Assembly (NCBI GenBank): GCA_911728435.2
Contig: OU452199.1
Coordinates: 40,249,253-40,313,252 of the forward strand
DNA length: 64,000 nt
Direction of reading: 5' to 3'
DNA from: Apoderus coryli
Taxonomy: Eukaryota; Arthropoda; Insecta; Coleoptera; Attelabidae
Below, in pieces: positions 11,641-22,904 of this stretch. The stretch's first letter is position 1. Every line of letters begins with the position of its first letter. Below the pieces are notes generated by a model. That model saw nothing but the letters and a program-made list of their open reading frames with translations, had not been told where the DNA came from and ran no database searches. The position numbers were made by a program, and so were the translations under genes.

Positions 11641-12297
11641 TGGTCCCTGGGGTCACATTAGTCTGGTAATTGTCTTGTTATCATAACAATATCATACTTG
11701 TACTTACCATACCTACTGATTTGTCACCATTAGTATATGATATTGTCACCTACACTTCATTATATTGTTACTCCAACTGCCATATTACGTTACTCATCTT
11801 ATACCATATACCTTAACAATTTAATATTGTTATCTAGCTTTTTTTTTCTCTAATTGATGGAATTTTATAGAAATTTGTAAATAAACTCAACTTTTTTATA
11901 TTATATATCTATTAGTTTTTGAAGAAATGTATTGTAAAAAACTAATTAATATTACATTTTCCATATTAAACCATATAAATATATTTTGAAATATGAAACG
12001 AAATACTTTATTGTGGAAAAACAAATGTCATAAATGTCCCAAACATACAGTAATGTTTTTGATTAAAAATATTCATTTTTTCACCTTATTTTGATTTAAT
12101 ATCGAAAAAGCACCCTAATTTTCAATCGAAAATTCGCACGTCAAAATATATGCTTTTTTAAAAAAGTTGGTGTGTTTTTTTACTCCTTGAAATCTCTACT
12201 TTCTGATGATATAAAAAATATATACACTACTATGGTAAATGTTCTCAGAAAATGCAAATAATGGTCTAATATCTAATAGTTTTAAATATGAATCCTT

Positions 12298-12465
12298 AAA
12301 CTGACAATCGTTTTACCACTTCACCAAAACACTTCTTTTAAATCTCGACGCGCGTTTCGCTAACAATGTTAGCATCCTCAGGAGAGTTTTAATTCTCTCC
12401 TGAGGAAACGCGCGTCGAGATTTAAAAGAAGTGTTTTGGTGAAGTGGTAAAACGATTGTCAGTTT
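12298..12465. repeat. Near-perfect 168-bp palindrome
   Basis: Starting AAACTGACAATCGTTTTACC and ending with its exact complement. The arms match perfectly for about 60 nt, then an asymmetric hairpin GCTAACAATGTTAGC plus AT sits in the left arm only, then CCTCAGGAGAG pairs with CTCTCCTGAGG around the loop TTTTAATT. Read on the minus strand, 12343-12386 gives CTGAGGA, T, GCTAAC-ATT-GTTAGC, GAAAC, GCGC, GTC, GAGA: a hammerhead-like arrangement. Confidence 0.9.
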
Positions 12466-12466
12466 A

Positions 12467-13182
12467 GTGTTCTACGCCAAAGGTTCTACTCATCGATTAT
12501 ATGAATCCTTAAAAAATATCGTTGCATTTCTCCATTGTTTTTCTGGTTGCGATACAACATCTGGATTTGCCGAAAACGGAAAGAAAATTATCGTCAACTC
12601 TTTATTAGCGGATAAAAATGTATCAAATTTGGCCAATAATTTTCTATAAAAAAGATTCGAACAAAGAAGATATAAAAAAAAATGGATTACAATTAATCAA
12701 ATCTATTAATAAATGTAAAAATGATATAACACTGAACCAATTAAGATTTCAAAAATATCAATTGGCAAGAATTAAATCTTCTTTCATATTGGCCAATCTC
12801 CCACCCATAGAAGGTACAGCAGAACAACATTGTTACAGGGCATATATTATCAGCTTCAGACTTGGCTGGGTAACGAACCGACAGCAACAGATTGGGGCTG
12901 GAAGCAACATCAACGCGCGGAAAACATAGTTTAAAATGCACAAATGTAAGCTCAAATTGTCATGGTTCTGAAACATGCTCCAATGTGGAAGAAAAAACCT
13001 ACGAGGAAGTTGATGATTCAGATGAAATTGTGGATGAAGAACCAATGCAGACCGAAAATAATCTTGGAGACGAAGACGGTGATGGTCTTGAAGATTTCGA
13101 AGTTCCACTAGAATCGGGAAGGTTTGTCGAATCTAACGATGAAGAAATGTCATCAAAGAGACAAAAACTAATGGAGAAGTAA
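12467..13182 (+). pseudogene. Transposon-associated 'GCDTTS' protein remnant
   Basis: First frame (12467-12649) reads ...IVAFLHCFSGCDTTSGFAEN. A second frame (from 12618) reads TLNQLRFQKYQLARIKSSFI, LANLPPIEGTAEQHCYRAY, and a third frame continues TWLGNEPTATDWGWKQ. The 'HxxSGCDTTSxF--GK' and 'LPPTE-A-QH--R-Y-Q-Q-WLG------WGW' blocks occur together in a widespread metazoan repeat-associated protein family whose function I do not know. A Cys-poor acidic tail (12941-13182) follows. At least two frameshifts are present and the N-terminus is replaced by the palindrome. A further trace of the same sequence, TCTACTCATCGATTATA, occurs at about 31549. Confidence 0.55.
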
Positions 13183-13440
13183 TAAGAAAAAAAAAATTCG
13201 GATTCGAGTTTTTTTCATTATTTGCATTTTCTGAGAACATTTACCATAGTAGTGTATATTTTTTTTATACCATCAGAAAGTAGAGATTTCAAGGAACAAA
13301 AAACATACCAACTTTTTTAACAAAGCAGATATTTTGACGTGAGAATTTTGATTGAAAATTAGGGTGCTTTTTCGATATTAAGTCAAAATAAGATGAAAAA
13401 ATAAATTTTAAATCAAAAAAATTACTGTATGTTTGGGACA

Positions 13441-14517
13441 TACAAAGGTAAGTTTTCACCAAATTTCGTGAAAAAATATTTTTTTTTGCAAAAGATAAAA
13501 ATAAAAAACCAAAAACTCGGTTATTCGAATTTTTCACATAAATTTTGAGGTTATGTGAAAAAAGTGTCAATACAAAAGTTGTAGATCTTTTTATTACCTA
13601 CAACTTTGCCATTTAACTTTTTTTCATAGGACTTGCAGTTTTACCGAAAATCGAGATTAACCCTAAAAACTCACCCCCTCCCCCTTCCCGACCTCAGATC
13701 GCCCGTAATTTATTTTTCCTTTCATTTTTGTTATATTCTCTACCTTTTCCAATGGGTTTCATCCTACTATAATTTTTTTTTTGGTCTCAAAAATTATCGA
13801 CCCTGGTCTAAACAATATATTTCAGTTAGGACTCTGCTCTGCTCTGTAAAACTAGCTATTTTGAACTATGCAAAAATATATAGGTATGTTCATAAACACT
13901 GACACAGTTTTCGAAAAGTAGGTACTGAATATTCGAAAATGAGAATTGCAGAAAATTCTAACAAGGATAAAAACAATTCATAACCTCCTTAACAGATTTT
14001 ATATAATATGCTTCACTATTTTTGCGACCAACTTGGGAATGTTTCAAATACATTCGCTACAAAATATAATAAATTTTAATACCCTCACGTTTGAGGTGAT
14101 GTTTTCAGTATCCTTAAGACGCACGCCCGTGGTAGCAAACACAGCAGTGGTACTTTATTTCCTATCACGACCAAGCAAGTATAAATAAGACATTATCTGC
14201 TGGTTTAACAACGCAGCGAGACGTGAGGTGTTTGTCTTTTTTATTCTTTCCTCATTTAAATATACAAAAGGTGCATAAAAGTACCTATATAGGTATATAC
14301 CTACCTCTAGAATGAACATGGATTTTCTCGCATGCTGAGGAGAAAAATTACCCTGTCGTGACCTGAACCTATGCGTACAGGGTGGTGTCTCGAAAGAAGT
14401 GAGTATTCAACATTCAGCATTTTTTGCAATAATTTTAAATAAAGCGTTATCGACCAACAGGTTCCCAATAATTATAGGACAATCCATACAAAATCAATCA
14501 TTATTAATTCTAAATAT
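13441..14517. other. Intergenic, no gene recognised
   Basis: AT-rich. Short open frames at 13633-13902 and 13946-14188 show no recognisable signature. A GTACAGGGTGGTG end near 14374 suggests an old MITE terminus. Confidence 0.5.
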
Positions 14518-15347
14518 ATGATATTTACTCTCATAATACACAGTTCTGTAGTTACCGGTTACATGTATGCTGATGCCACCACTCTTTTATTATCTGACAG
14601 GGATCCTGAAATTCTAAAACATAAGATAAATGTCACGCTCGATGAGTTTCGAATGTGGTGTCGGAGTAACAGGCTGATGATCAACTTTGACAAAACAGTT
14701 GCTATACACTTTAATAAGTTCAGAACATTGGATCTCAACATAAACTTTAATCATATCCATCTTCCTCTATCAGATTCTGCTAAACTGCTAGGAGTTTTTG
14801 TTGATCCGGACTTCAGCTGGGTAACGCATATAGACCACCTTTGTAAAAAACTTAATACATCTTTATATATTATTAATTCGCTGAAGACTTACATGAGTCT
14901 GCATGTCTTACTTTCAATATATTATGCATTGATCTATTCAGCAATTGCGTATGGTATAGTGGTCTGGGGCAGGTCTAGTATGATTGACAGAGTGTTTATA
15001 CTACAAAAACGAGCAGTGCGTTGCATTTTTAATATTCCTTTTAGGGGTACTTGTAGGGAGGCTTTTAAGCAAAATCTTTTGCTCACAGTCCCATCTATTT
15101 ACCTATATAAAACACTCTGTCATATTTACAAAAATAAAGATGGCGCGCGTACGTGCGGAGACAACCACGAGTATTCCACTAGGGCAAAAAGTCACCAAAA
15201 TACGCGGGCTACCAATATTATAATCTCCTGCCCGAGGACGTTAAGGGTTGCCTAACTGAGACACAATATAAAAGAAAATTTAAACTGTCTTTGATTGATA
15301 GCGTGTTCTACAGCTTTCAGGAGTTTGTTGATACTAATGGACGGTAG
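14518..15347 (+). pseudogene. CR1/Jockey-group reverse transcriptase fragment
   Basis: Begins inside the palm domain: GYMYADATTLLLSD corresponds to the catalytic (F/Y)ADD motif but has Ala for the second Asp. It continues with RLMINFDKTVAIHF, AKLLGVFVDPDFSWVTHID, AYGIVVWGRSSMIDRVFILQ. A frameshift near 15217 is followed by QYYNLLPEDVKGCLTE and the true stop at 15345-15347. Its 3' UTR phrase ATGTCTATGTACAGAAATGT (15460-15479) recurs at 52338-52450 on the minus strand, so both come from one family. Inactive. Confidence 0.85.
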
Positions 15348-15989
15348 TTTTTTTTTTATCGATTGTAATTGTTCATTTGTTGTTTATTTATTTATTTATT
15401 TTTCTCTGAATGTTATTATGAGTGTTTTTATTTTGGACATTATTGTTTATATATTGACATGTCTATGTACAGAAATGTACAATTTATGACATAATGAATT
15501 TGAATTTACCATTTTAAGGCTAAATTATTGCACATAATATGTACAGGGTGACCCAAATTAGGCGTCTTCTTATGGAGATAGAAAAAAAATTATCCAAGGT
15601 ACTCAAGGGTCCAATTTTATGAAAGGCTCAGTAGTACAAACGAAATTTGGCTATCTGTAACAGTTAAGCCTCTAGGTTGCGTTTCTCAATTTCGGTCGAT
15701 TTCTTTTATGGCTTATAACTTTGTTGTTATTTGAGATAATTGATTTCTGCAAAAACTTTCTCATAGCACTTTTCAACGCAGAATAAGATGTAGTAATCTG
15801 CTTTATTGCAGGGCCATTAGTAAAGGTACTGTAACGAAAATATTTTTCCTGTATAATTTTTGAATTTTTTTACAGGCCTTAAAATTCCCTTTTCAAAAAT
15901 ATAAGCTATATATATTTTTTAAACCCAACAATATATTTGACTTTAAGGAAATAATCCTTACAAATCAAGTATCTTCTTCTTCGTCGGCC
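15348..15989. other. 3' UTR of the element above and a MITE-like repeat
   Basis: A (TTTA)n stretch lies at about 15384-15402. At 15541 a new repeat begins with TACAGGGTGACCCAAATTAG, a mariner-type MITE end. No gene seen. Confidence 0.5.
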
Positions 15990-16439
15990 TTATCCGTTCT
16001 GGATGTTGGCTATCATCATGGCAATGCGCACTTTGTTGGCTGCAGCGCGGAACAATTCTATGGAAGTCACGCCAAACCACTTCCGTAAGTTGGCGAGCAG
16101 GGAAGTTCTTCTTTAACCTGGACCCCTTCTTCCTTCCACCTTACCTTGCAAGAACAGTTGTAGCAGACGATACTTGACATGATGCATGATATGGCCCAAA
16201 TACTCAAGTTTGCGTTGTTTTATTGTATTCATGAGGGTTAGTTGGCAGTTCATTTTTCGAACGACCTCCTCGTTGGTGACTCGGTCAACCCAGAAAATTC
16301 GTAGGAGTCTCCGATATATCCATAGTTCAATACTCTTGATCCTTTTTTCTGTTGCTTCGGATAACGTCCAAGCCTCGACACCACCATACAACAATACTGA
16401 AAAAATATAGCATTTTATCATTCTCTTCTTGAGCGTCAT
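15990..16439 (-). pseudogene. RTE-type non-LTR reverse transcriptase C-terminus
   Basis: Minus strand reads SVLLYGGVEAWTLSEATEKR, ELWIYRRLLRIFWVDRVTNE, KLEYLGHIMHH, then after a frameshift near 16113 RKWFGVTSIELFRAAANKVR and a stop at 15990. 'RKLEYLGHIMR' and 'WVDRVTNEEVL' are typical of RTE-clade ORF2 C-termini. The usual YGCE(S/T)W is YGGVEAW here. 5'-truncated and frameshifted. Confidence 0.85.
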
Positions 16440-16629
16440 GCTGAGATCTCGAAAGTAAAGGATCCTTACAAATCAAGTTTATATACCATGTCATTTCAAA
16501 AAAACAAAGCTATGCTGAACATCGGCAGGTTGTGCCAAAAATTATACCAAATAAATTTTCTTTAAACATTTTTTCAAAATAACGCGGACATATAAAAGGG
16601 TTTCCACACTTTATACTCACTCTGTATAT

Positions 16630-16940
16630 ATACCGGGTGTCCCACCGGGAAGGGATTCGATAGATTATGGAGAAACTACACTGTGGAACAATCTGAAAAT
16701 TGGGCGTAGTCCGTATGTCGACGGGACCAATTCGGCTAAAATATTTTCAAGAATCTAGTACTACCGGTTATACCGGAAATGGGTGTCAACTTCCTTATTT
16801 CAAATACGACCCTATATAAATTATATTTTTTTTGGATTCTCCTTGTAATTCTAAACATATTTCATGCATAATATATTATACATACCTATCGCCAGCTTTT
16901 CGAAATATCTGAAATTTTATGTCAAAAATGACGTTTTTAG
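16630..16940. repeat. MITE-like repeat with CCGGGTGTCCCACCGGG end
   Basis: The block CCGGGTGTCCCACCGGGAAG, ...CGATAGATTATGGAGAAACT and AGTACTACCGGTTATACCGG recurs at 19394-19478 plus 20521-20600 and in part at 34628. The copy at 19394 is interrupted by the TIR element 19479-20520, so this one serves as an approximate empty-site comparison. Confidence 0.75.
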
Positions 16941-17344
16941 AATAAAGAATAATAACAATTTTTTATTATATGGAAGCTTTAATAATTTAATTTGTTAGAA
17001 TAGACCTACTTTAGGCGCCTACGTATATATTTTTAGTAAATATTAATAAAATATAAAATGGGGGGTTTATATTTTTTTATTTTTTTGAATCAAAAATAAG
17101 GGCAAGTTTATGAAAATATGTCTATCCCAAAAACTGATAGTTTTCAAAATATTAACAATTTTACATTTTTCTATTACAATAGTGATATGAATTTGATATA
17201 TAATTGATTTTAGTTGGCCATGATGGCTTTAGATAGCAAATAAATATGACACTTTTATAAATAATCAACAAGCATGACAAATTGTAGATATTAATTAGTA
17301 GTAATAACCTTGGCGGGAGTATAAATTATACTAACGAAGACTAT

Positions 17345-18330
17345 CTAAATTTGTTTATTATTTATGGAGAATGTGACGGTTGGATAAGCTTCCCTGTGTT
17401 GGCCTCTGAAGGTTTGATAAACCTTTTTGATTGTCTTAGGCCTGGAGTGTTTCTCCAGTAGGACCTTTTCCCATCTCCGAAGTTCTTCCCTCATATGGCT
17501 TTTTGGAAGGCCAAGGATGGGTTCCGGGCCGCAGAATGGAGCGTTTGCGCCCTCTTTTGCAAGTTGGTCCGCCGCTTCGTTCCCCTCTATGCCTTCATGT
17601 CCTGGCACCCATGTCAGAGTAATCTTTTTCCCCTGAGCTGCCAGTTCCTTTAGGGTCTGTTTGAATTCCCATGCTAGTTTTGACGTGAAGGTGTAAGACC
17701 TCAGTGCTTTTAACGCAGCTTGACTGTCTGACATAATATTGATCTGCCGTTCCGGGATGCCTCTCTGCAGGCATTTTTGAGCACAACGATTAATAGCGTT
17801 GATCTCTGCATGGAATATAGTGGGACTTTTCCCGAGAGATTCAGAGAGCCTGCAATTTGGCCCTTCTATTCCTTTTGAACCGTCCGTATACCAGACGGAT
17901 GTGTTTTCTGGGAATCGTGGTTCCACATTTAGCCAATTTTGCAGGTGTTCCCTTCTATTCCTTTTGAACCGTCCGTATACCAGACGGATGTGTTTTCTGG
18001 GAATCGTGGTTCCACATTTAGCCAATTTTGACGGTCTGCAATGACCACTTCAAATGGGATTTCAAAATCATGTTTGCGTGGCAAAGCGTCCGACGGTTTT
18101 CTTCCTGAATCCAAAGGTATTAGATTCAGGATTCCCATGTGTCCCTCTAGATCGCCAGATTTGTATTCCATTACCTGTGCCAGTTTCAGAGCGCTAATTG
18201 CTGCCTCTTTTTTGACTAGGACAGGCAAAGGTATTAGATGCAGCAACGTTTCTATCGCTGCTGTGGGGCAATTTCGCATTGCCCCTGTTATTCCTAAACA
18301 TGCAAGCCTTTGGCAACTGTATTTTTGAAT
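17345..18330 (-). pseudogene. I/LOA-like RNase H fragment with internal duplication
   Basis: Related at high identity to 2766-3545. The minus strand encodes EAAISALKLAQVMEYKSGDL, ENTSVWYTDGSKGIEG, AEINAINRCAQKCLQRGIPE, MSDSQAALKALRSYTFTSKL and WVPGHEGIEGNEAADQLAKE. The segment bearing YTDG is present twice as an 89-bp tandem duplication (17861-17949 and 17950-18031), breaking the frame. An additional insert relative to the first copy lies at about 18031-18080. No RT domain remains. Confidence 0.85.
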
Positions 18331-18816
18331 GATAAATTAGATAAAATTAAAAAAATGGGGAGTTTTTATTTAAAAAAATTGACACTTAAGTTGTGTCCTT
18401 CGTTTTTGTTCACCCTATATTGATCATGATCAATATATCAAAAAACATCTACTAAAGTAAGCCAATTCATATCAAATATTAAAGGCTGCTTTATAGGAAA
18501 AAGTATAATAATTAAGCGTTGGCCTGTAAACGTCATTTTTGACGGAAAATTTAGGTTAGAATTAGGATAGGACAATATACTCGAAATTTGTCTAGAATTT
18601 TATGTGGAATCCAATAATAAAATAATATATAGAGTGTCGCATTTCAAATAAGCAAGTTGATACCTACTTCCGGTAGAACCGGAAGTCGCGCAATCTCGCT
18701 ATTATTTCATCTCAGTCAAGTGTCATCAAAAATCATTCCATGCAAATTTTCAGAATTTAAATCGCTTTACGTCCCGAGATTTTCTAAAGGACGGTCACCG
18801 TGACACACCCTGTATG

Positions 18817-18965
18817 TTATTGTGGATACGGAAGCAAGGATGTTCAGGTCTTCCGCAAAAAAACAACCTACTTTCCAATAGACAATGATCCAGGTGATGG
18901 ATAAACAGAAGGAATAACAATGAACCCAAATGAGACCCTTGCGGAACTCCTCACGTCGCGTCACA
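18817..18965 (-). pseudogene. Small reverse transcriptase palm fragment
   Basis: Minus strand reads GVPQGSHLGSLLFLLFIHHL in one frame and FFAEDLNILASVSTI in another. These are RT motif B and the (F/Y)ADD motif (here FAED) of a CR1/Jockey-group element, joined through a frameshift. Only about 50 residues survive. Confidence 0.7.
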
Positions 18966-19478
18966 CCCCCATTGTAAAAGACATATTGCTTACGATTACT
19001 TACGAACAGAAAAACAAACGCAAGTACTTTAAATTACATTCAATAAAATAATGAGGGCGATTTCAAATTAGTGTTGTGCCCTAGACTTTTAGCCCGCCCT
19101 ATACAAAGCGCTTTTTCTCACTCAAGCAGCGAGGCAATTGTTGATCAGAGATTGTATTGTGTCTATTTTTTTTCTGTCACTTTATGTATTCTTTTTCTCA
19201 GGTAGATACAACACTTTTTTTTTTGTTTATGACACAATGATAGCGTATCTAACTTTTCTGAAAAAATCTGTGTACCTGGAAAAGAGATTCTAAATGTTCG
19301 GTAATTTACAACAACTAGCTTTTGTCAGAATTGACAGTTTTATGAGACATTTTAATCTAAGATTTTTCTCACATATTTGTCTACATAAATACAGGATGTC
19401 CCACCGGGAAAGGTTTCGATCGATTATGGAGAAACTACACTGCGGAACAATCTGAAAATCTAATGTAGCAGGTACTTA

Positions 19479-20520
19479 CCCAGTAAACACATATACGTAA
19501 ATTAAACGTTGATTCAACGTGTCAGTCGTTGATAATTGGTATTACGTTAGAAAAGTGACGGTTTATTTTAAGTTTAATTTTACACCGTTCAGTTTAAACG
19601 TTATAGACATGTGTTTTTATTATCTAAATACAACTACGTGCATTAATTATGTTTAATTAACGTTGTATATGTATTATACATAAACCATAAAATAATAACG
19701 TTTGTTTTAGGTGTTTTTTAAACGCGTGTCAAACATTGTCAAAATTAAAAACGTTTATAAAACGTTCTTTATGTAATCTATAATAAACCGGTATTGTTGG
19801 TTGTAAATATGCAAAAATCCGTTTGTTTTTTGTTTGTGTTATTCAATATTTTTATATAAAATATTGTCAAAAAAAATTACAAAAATTATTCGATACAACG
19901 TAAGTTTCGGCGACAGAAAGCGGCATAGTTCGCCGAAACGTGCATTATTGTATTGTATAATTTTGTAAGTTATATTTGACCACAATATTTAATATTAAAA
20001 AACACCCAAATGTTTATATTTTTTGGTTTAACTATTTAACAAAAAGGGCATTATTTTTTCATCAAACTTTTGTATCAACTCAGCAATGGAAATCTGGTAG
20101 TTTTAATGATTTATTCCATTTTATTACATTTTATTAACGTATATTTCACGTTACAAAAATATATAAAAGCAACTTTAAATAACGTGAAATCAAACGTTAT
20201 ATTTAAATGTTTCTAAAATGCGTAATTAATACGATTACACAAACGTTTTTTTAAAGCTAATAAATAACGTTTGTGTAATCGTATTATTAACGTATTTTAG
20301 AATCGTATAAATAACGTTTGATTTCACAGTTGAATATATATACATAAATACGTTCAATACACGTTTTTTTTAAAGCATTTAACTAACGTCTCGTTATTCG
20401 TGTTCTGTAACGTGAAAAAGTGCGACATATCAAAGTCAAATGTACGTATCTAATGTACCTTTTTCTGGAAAGGTGTTTTGTAATGATAAACGTTAAATAA
20501 ACGTATGTGTGTTTACTGGG
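19479..20520. mobile_element. 1042-bp TIR element (CCCAGTAAACACA ends, TA duplication)
   Basis: Starts CCCAGTAAACACATATACGT and ends with the near-complement CGTATGTGTGTTTACTGGG, flanked by TA on both sides (19477-19478, 20521-20522). It sits in a repeat whose uninterrupted relative is at 16630-16940. The interior is full of AACGTT-type motifs and holds a palindrome, 20183-20330, built from AATAACGTGAAATCAAACGT and its complement. No ORF recognised, so it is non-autonomous. The ends resemble those of the 25362-28284 element. Confidence 0.85.
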
Positions 20521-20621
20521 TAGGACGACGAGGCCAATTTGGCTAAAATGTTTTTAAGAATCTAGTACTACCGGTTATACCGGAAGTGGGTGTTTTAGAT
20601 ACGACTATAAATTATAATATA

Positions 20622-21190
20622 CAAGGTGTTTCTAAAAAAGGTTCAAGGTTTTCGAGAAATTCGAGTTTGAAAATTTTAGGACAAAACTGATCCTTAGTAA
20701 ACAGCATTAATAAAATTATTGCAATACAGTTTGCTAACAAAAGTTTTCCCAAATTTCAACTAAGGACCAGTTTAGTCCTATAATTTTCAAACTCGAATTT
20801 AAAACCTTTAAGTTTTTCGGGAAAAAAGAAGTATGCCTTTTTTATGTAGAAAACTTTATTTTATCACATTATTGACACAAAATAAATACAAATCATAAAG
20901 AAAACAAGTTAGGTTATAATTAAGGCAAGGGTCCCCCCCGTTTACCCGCCTATGGTCATCCTTTTTAATTAAATTTCATGTCAGTTTACGACATTTAAGT
21001 AGGTGGATCAATATGCTACATTTGGTTAATTTATCTTTACTCGTTTCGAAAATATTTCAACAAAATCGTCCTCAGGCAGTCATCTTTAACACCCTGTATC
21101 TTTGTAAATAAGGACTTTTCGAAAAATTACTATTTAGGTTTGTTTCATGATTAGATGTCCCCAATTCGCTCACAAATTTTGGCCTTGTAT
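20622..21190. repeat. MITE copy (CAAGGTGTTTCT end)
   Basis: Begins TATA-CAAGGTGTTTCTAAAAAAGG; shares long blocks with 63201-63882 and 7265-7790. On the minus strand about 21040-21085 it carries CTGAGGAC...TCGAAACGAG, paralleled at 63262-63294. The right end is not clear. Confidence 0.7.
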
Positions 21191-21564
21191 TTTTTGGGTT
21201 CTATTTGAAATGTTATGTTGCTACGCTACTGCGAACCTTTTGTAATTTGGGTGCGCAGCAGCAAGCAAAACAAAAATTCACGGGTGGCAAAACTAAAAGA
21301 AAATTTATTTCCTGATCCTTCCTAAATCAGAGATGGCATTATCTCCTTATATTATCATCGATCCTTTTACTTAATGGCATAGCTCAATCAGAGATTGGGA
21401 GTGGAACAAAACTGCCTGGACGCCACCCGTTTCAAAAATGCCCCTGTATAAAAGGATCGATCGATAGTACTATAAAGAAAACGGGAACTCACTAAGAGGG
21501 AAAGTAAATAACACCGTATCCAAAATGATCCCGAATCAGAAATTTATTAATAGAAATTTTAAAG

Positions 21565-21815
21565 TAATTAAATTGAACAATGTGTAGATATAACCTATAA
21601 ACAATGTGTAAATAAATATAACCTATAATTTTTAGTAGTAAATATAAACCCTATAATAAATCTTTGTAAATATATAACCTATGATAATGCTTGTGTAAAT
21701 ATATAATCTATAATAATAATTCTTTGTAAATAAATATATAACCTATAATATTGCCTTGTAAATATATAAATCTATAATAATAATTTGTAAATATATTATA
21801 AACCTTATAGCCGAC
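21565..21815. repeat. Short-period degenerate tandem repeat
   Basis: Seven or eight units resembling TTGTAAATATATAACCTATA, ATAAT, spaced about 25-55 bp. Pure AT-rich minisatellite; no other feature. Confidence 0.8.
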
Positions 21816-22630
21816 AAACTCAATTGTACTCTACAATTAATTAAACATAATATCAACGATACACTTTCAAATTTTTGAATTCTTATACTTGGATATGTGT
21901 GCGCATGCGTCGTAATCTCTAGCGGAGCTTATGCACTCCCTACTATGTGGACCATCAATTAAGAAGCGCCGATAAATATTAAAATGACAGTTAATCGATT
22001 GGTGAGATTAAAAGTGAGGTTATGAAATTATAAAACCAAAGTGGTAATTAAAAAAAAAAACCCAATATTGAGTCCAAGAGAGGATGGCGGATTTATTGGA
22101 AATGATTATCTGTACCTGTGCCGCCTTAAACATGCGCACAGTACTATTTAAATGTATAAAAATCGTGACGCAATTAATCCATATAGTTAGCGCGTATTTT
22201 AAACAATTAACATTTACTCAACGTGGTACTGTTACCTAGGTATGATCATACAAGGCTCACATCCATATACACAACATAACATATAAACAAATTCCTGAAA
22301 GGTAAGTAATACTCTTCTACTAAAAGAAATACCCAATATATAATAATAATATTAAAAGAATAAATCAAAGCTTATCCACCGTAAAGCGGTTCTAGTGATA
22401 CGCTTGTGTGTTCACAAAAAAAAAAAGAATATGAAAAGCCACCACGGCCAAGTTTAAAGTTATTTCACTAAGTGAACTATTTCAGGTCACTGACAAAAAA
22501 ACAATGTGAAGTTACAGGATAAAGTACTAACGTTACTGGTAATATATATGCATTGATTCAGAAACAATTACAGCAAAGTGACACTGATGAATGCTGTACC
22601 TACTGCACTAAAATACCTGGTTTAAGTTTG

Positions 22631-22717
22631 ATGAAGTTCTACTCGAGTTGGGTACTCACACGCCGCTTGGACGAAGATCGTGTCCAGTCTGTCTTGCACG
22701 ACACCAACCTTGGATGA
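22631..22717 (+). CDS. Candidate 28-residue small ORF
   Basis: ATG at 22631 opens MKFYSSWVLTRRLDEDRVQS... and stops at 22715-22717. It lies in an unusually GC-rich stretch for this window and is followed after seven bases by a second small ORF. It is inside a putative exon (22486-22939). It could be chance. Confidence 0.2.
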   Translation: MKFYSSWVLTRRLDEDRVQSVLHDTNLG

Positions 22718-22724
22718 CTAAACA

Positions 22725-22904
22725 ATGCCAGGACCCTGCTCCGATGAATTTGACTGCCTGCACTGTATCAGACACGTGCTGAAATTCGCTTCTACCGATA
22801 GTAGCAACTGGGTAATCCTTCGCACAACTCGTGCCCCTGACTCAGGGTCTGACACACGCTTCAGCCGCTCCGCGGTGATGCTGAGGGTGGCTTTTGAGGC
22901 CTAA
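22725..22904 (+). CDS. Candidate 59-residue small ORF in a GC-rich island
   Basis: ATG 22725 to TAA 22902-22904, reading MPGPCSDEFDCLHCIRHVLK and ending VMLRVAFEA. Third positions are GC-rich, unlike the AT-rich surroundings. It lies in a putative plus-strand exon bounded by a TTTCAG acceptor (exon from 22486) and a strong GTAAGTAAT donor (22940). Another good donor, AAAG|GTAAGTAAT, is at 22304. I do not recognise the protein: four Cys-containing positions near the N-terminus, no signal peptide or membrane segment. Alternatives are a degenerate retroelement piece or part of a noncoding transcript. Confidence 0.3.
   Translation: MPGPCSDEFDCLHCIRHVLKFASTDSSNWVILRTTRAPDSGSDTRFSRSAVMLRVAFEA

Larger units (their letters stand above)
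12035..13440. mobile_element. Inverted-repeat-bounded element enclosing a broken transposon protein
   Basis: Left arm 12035-12262 and right arm 13217-13440 are imperfect reverse complements over about 225 bp; the outermost pair is TGTCCCAAACATACAGTAA with its complement. Inside are a 168-bp palindrome (12298-12465) and a broken ORF (12467-13182). I do not see a clear target-site duplication outside the arms. Superfamily unknown. Confidence 0.7.

Noticed and set aside
12741..13108. Minus-strand open frames opposite the 'GCDTTS' protein
   Set aside because: Plus-strand frames hold the conserved blocks; these are shadows.
18417..18436. Perfect 20-bp palindrome ATATTGATCATGATCAATAT
   Set aside because: Isolated and AT-rich; no neighbouring structure gives it a role.
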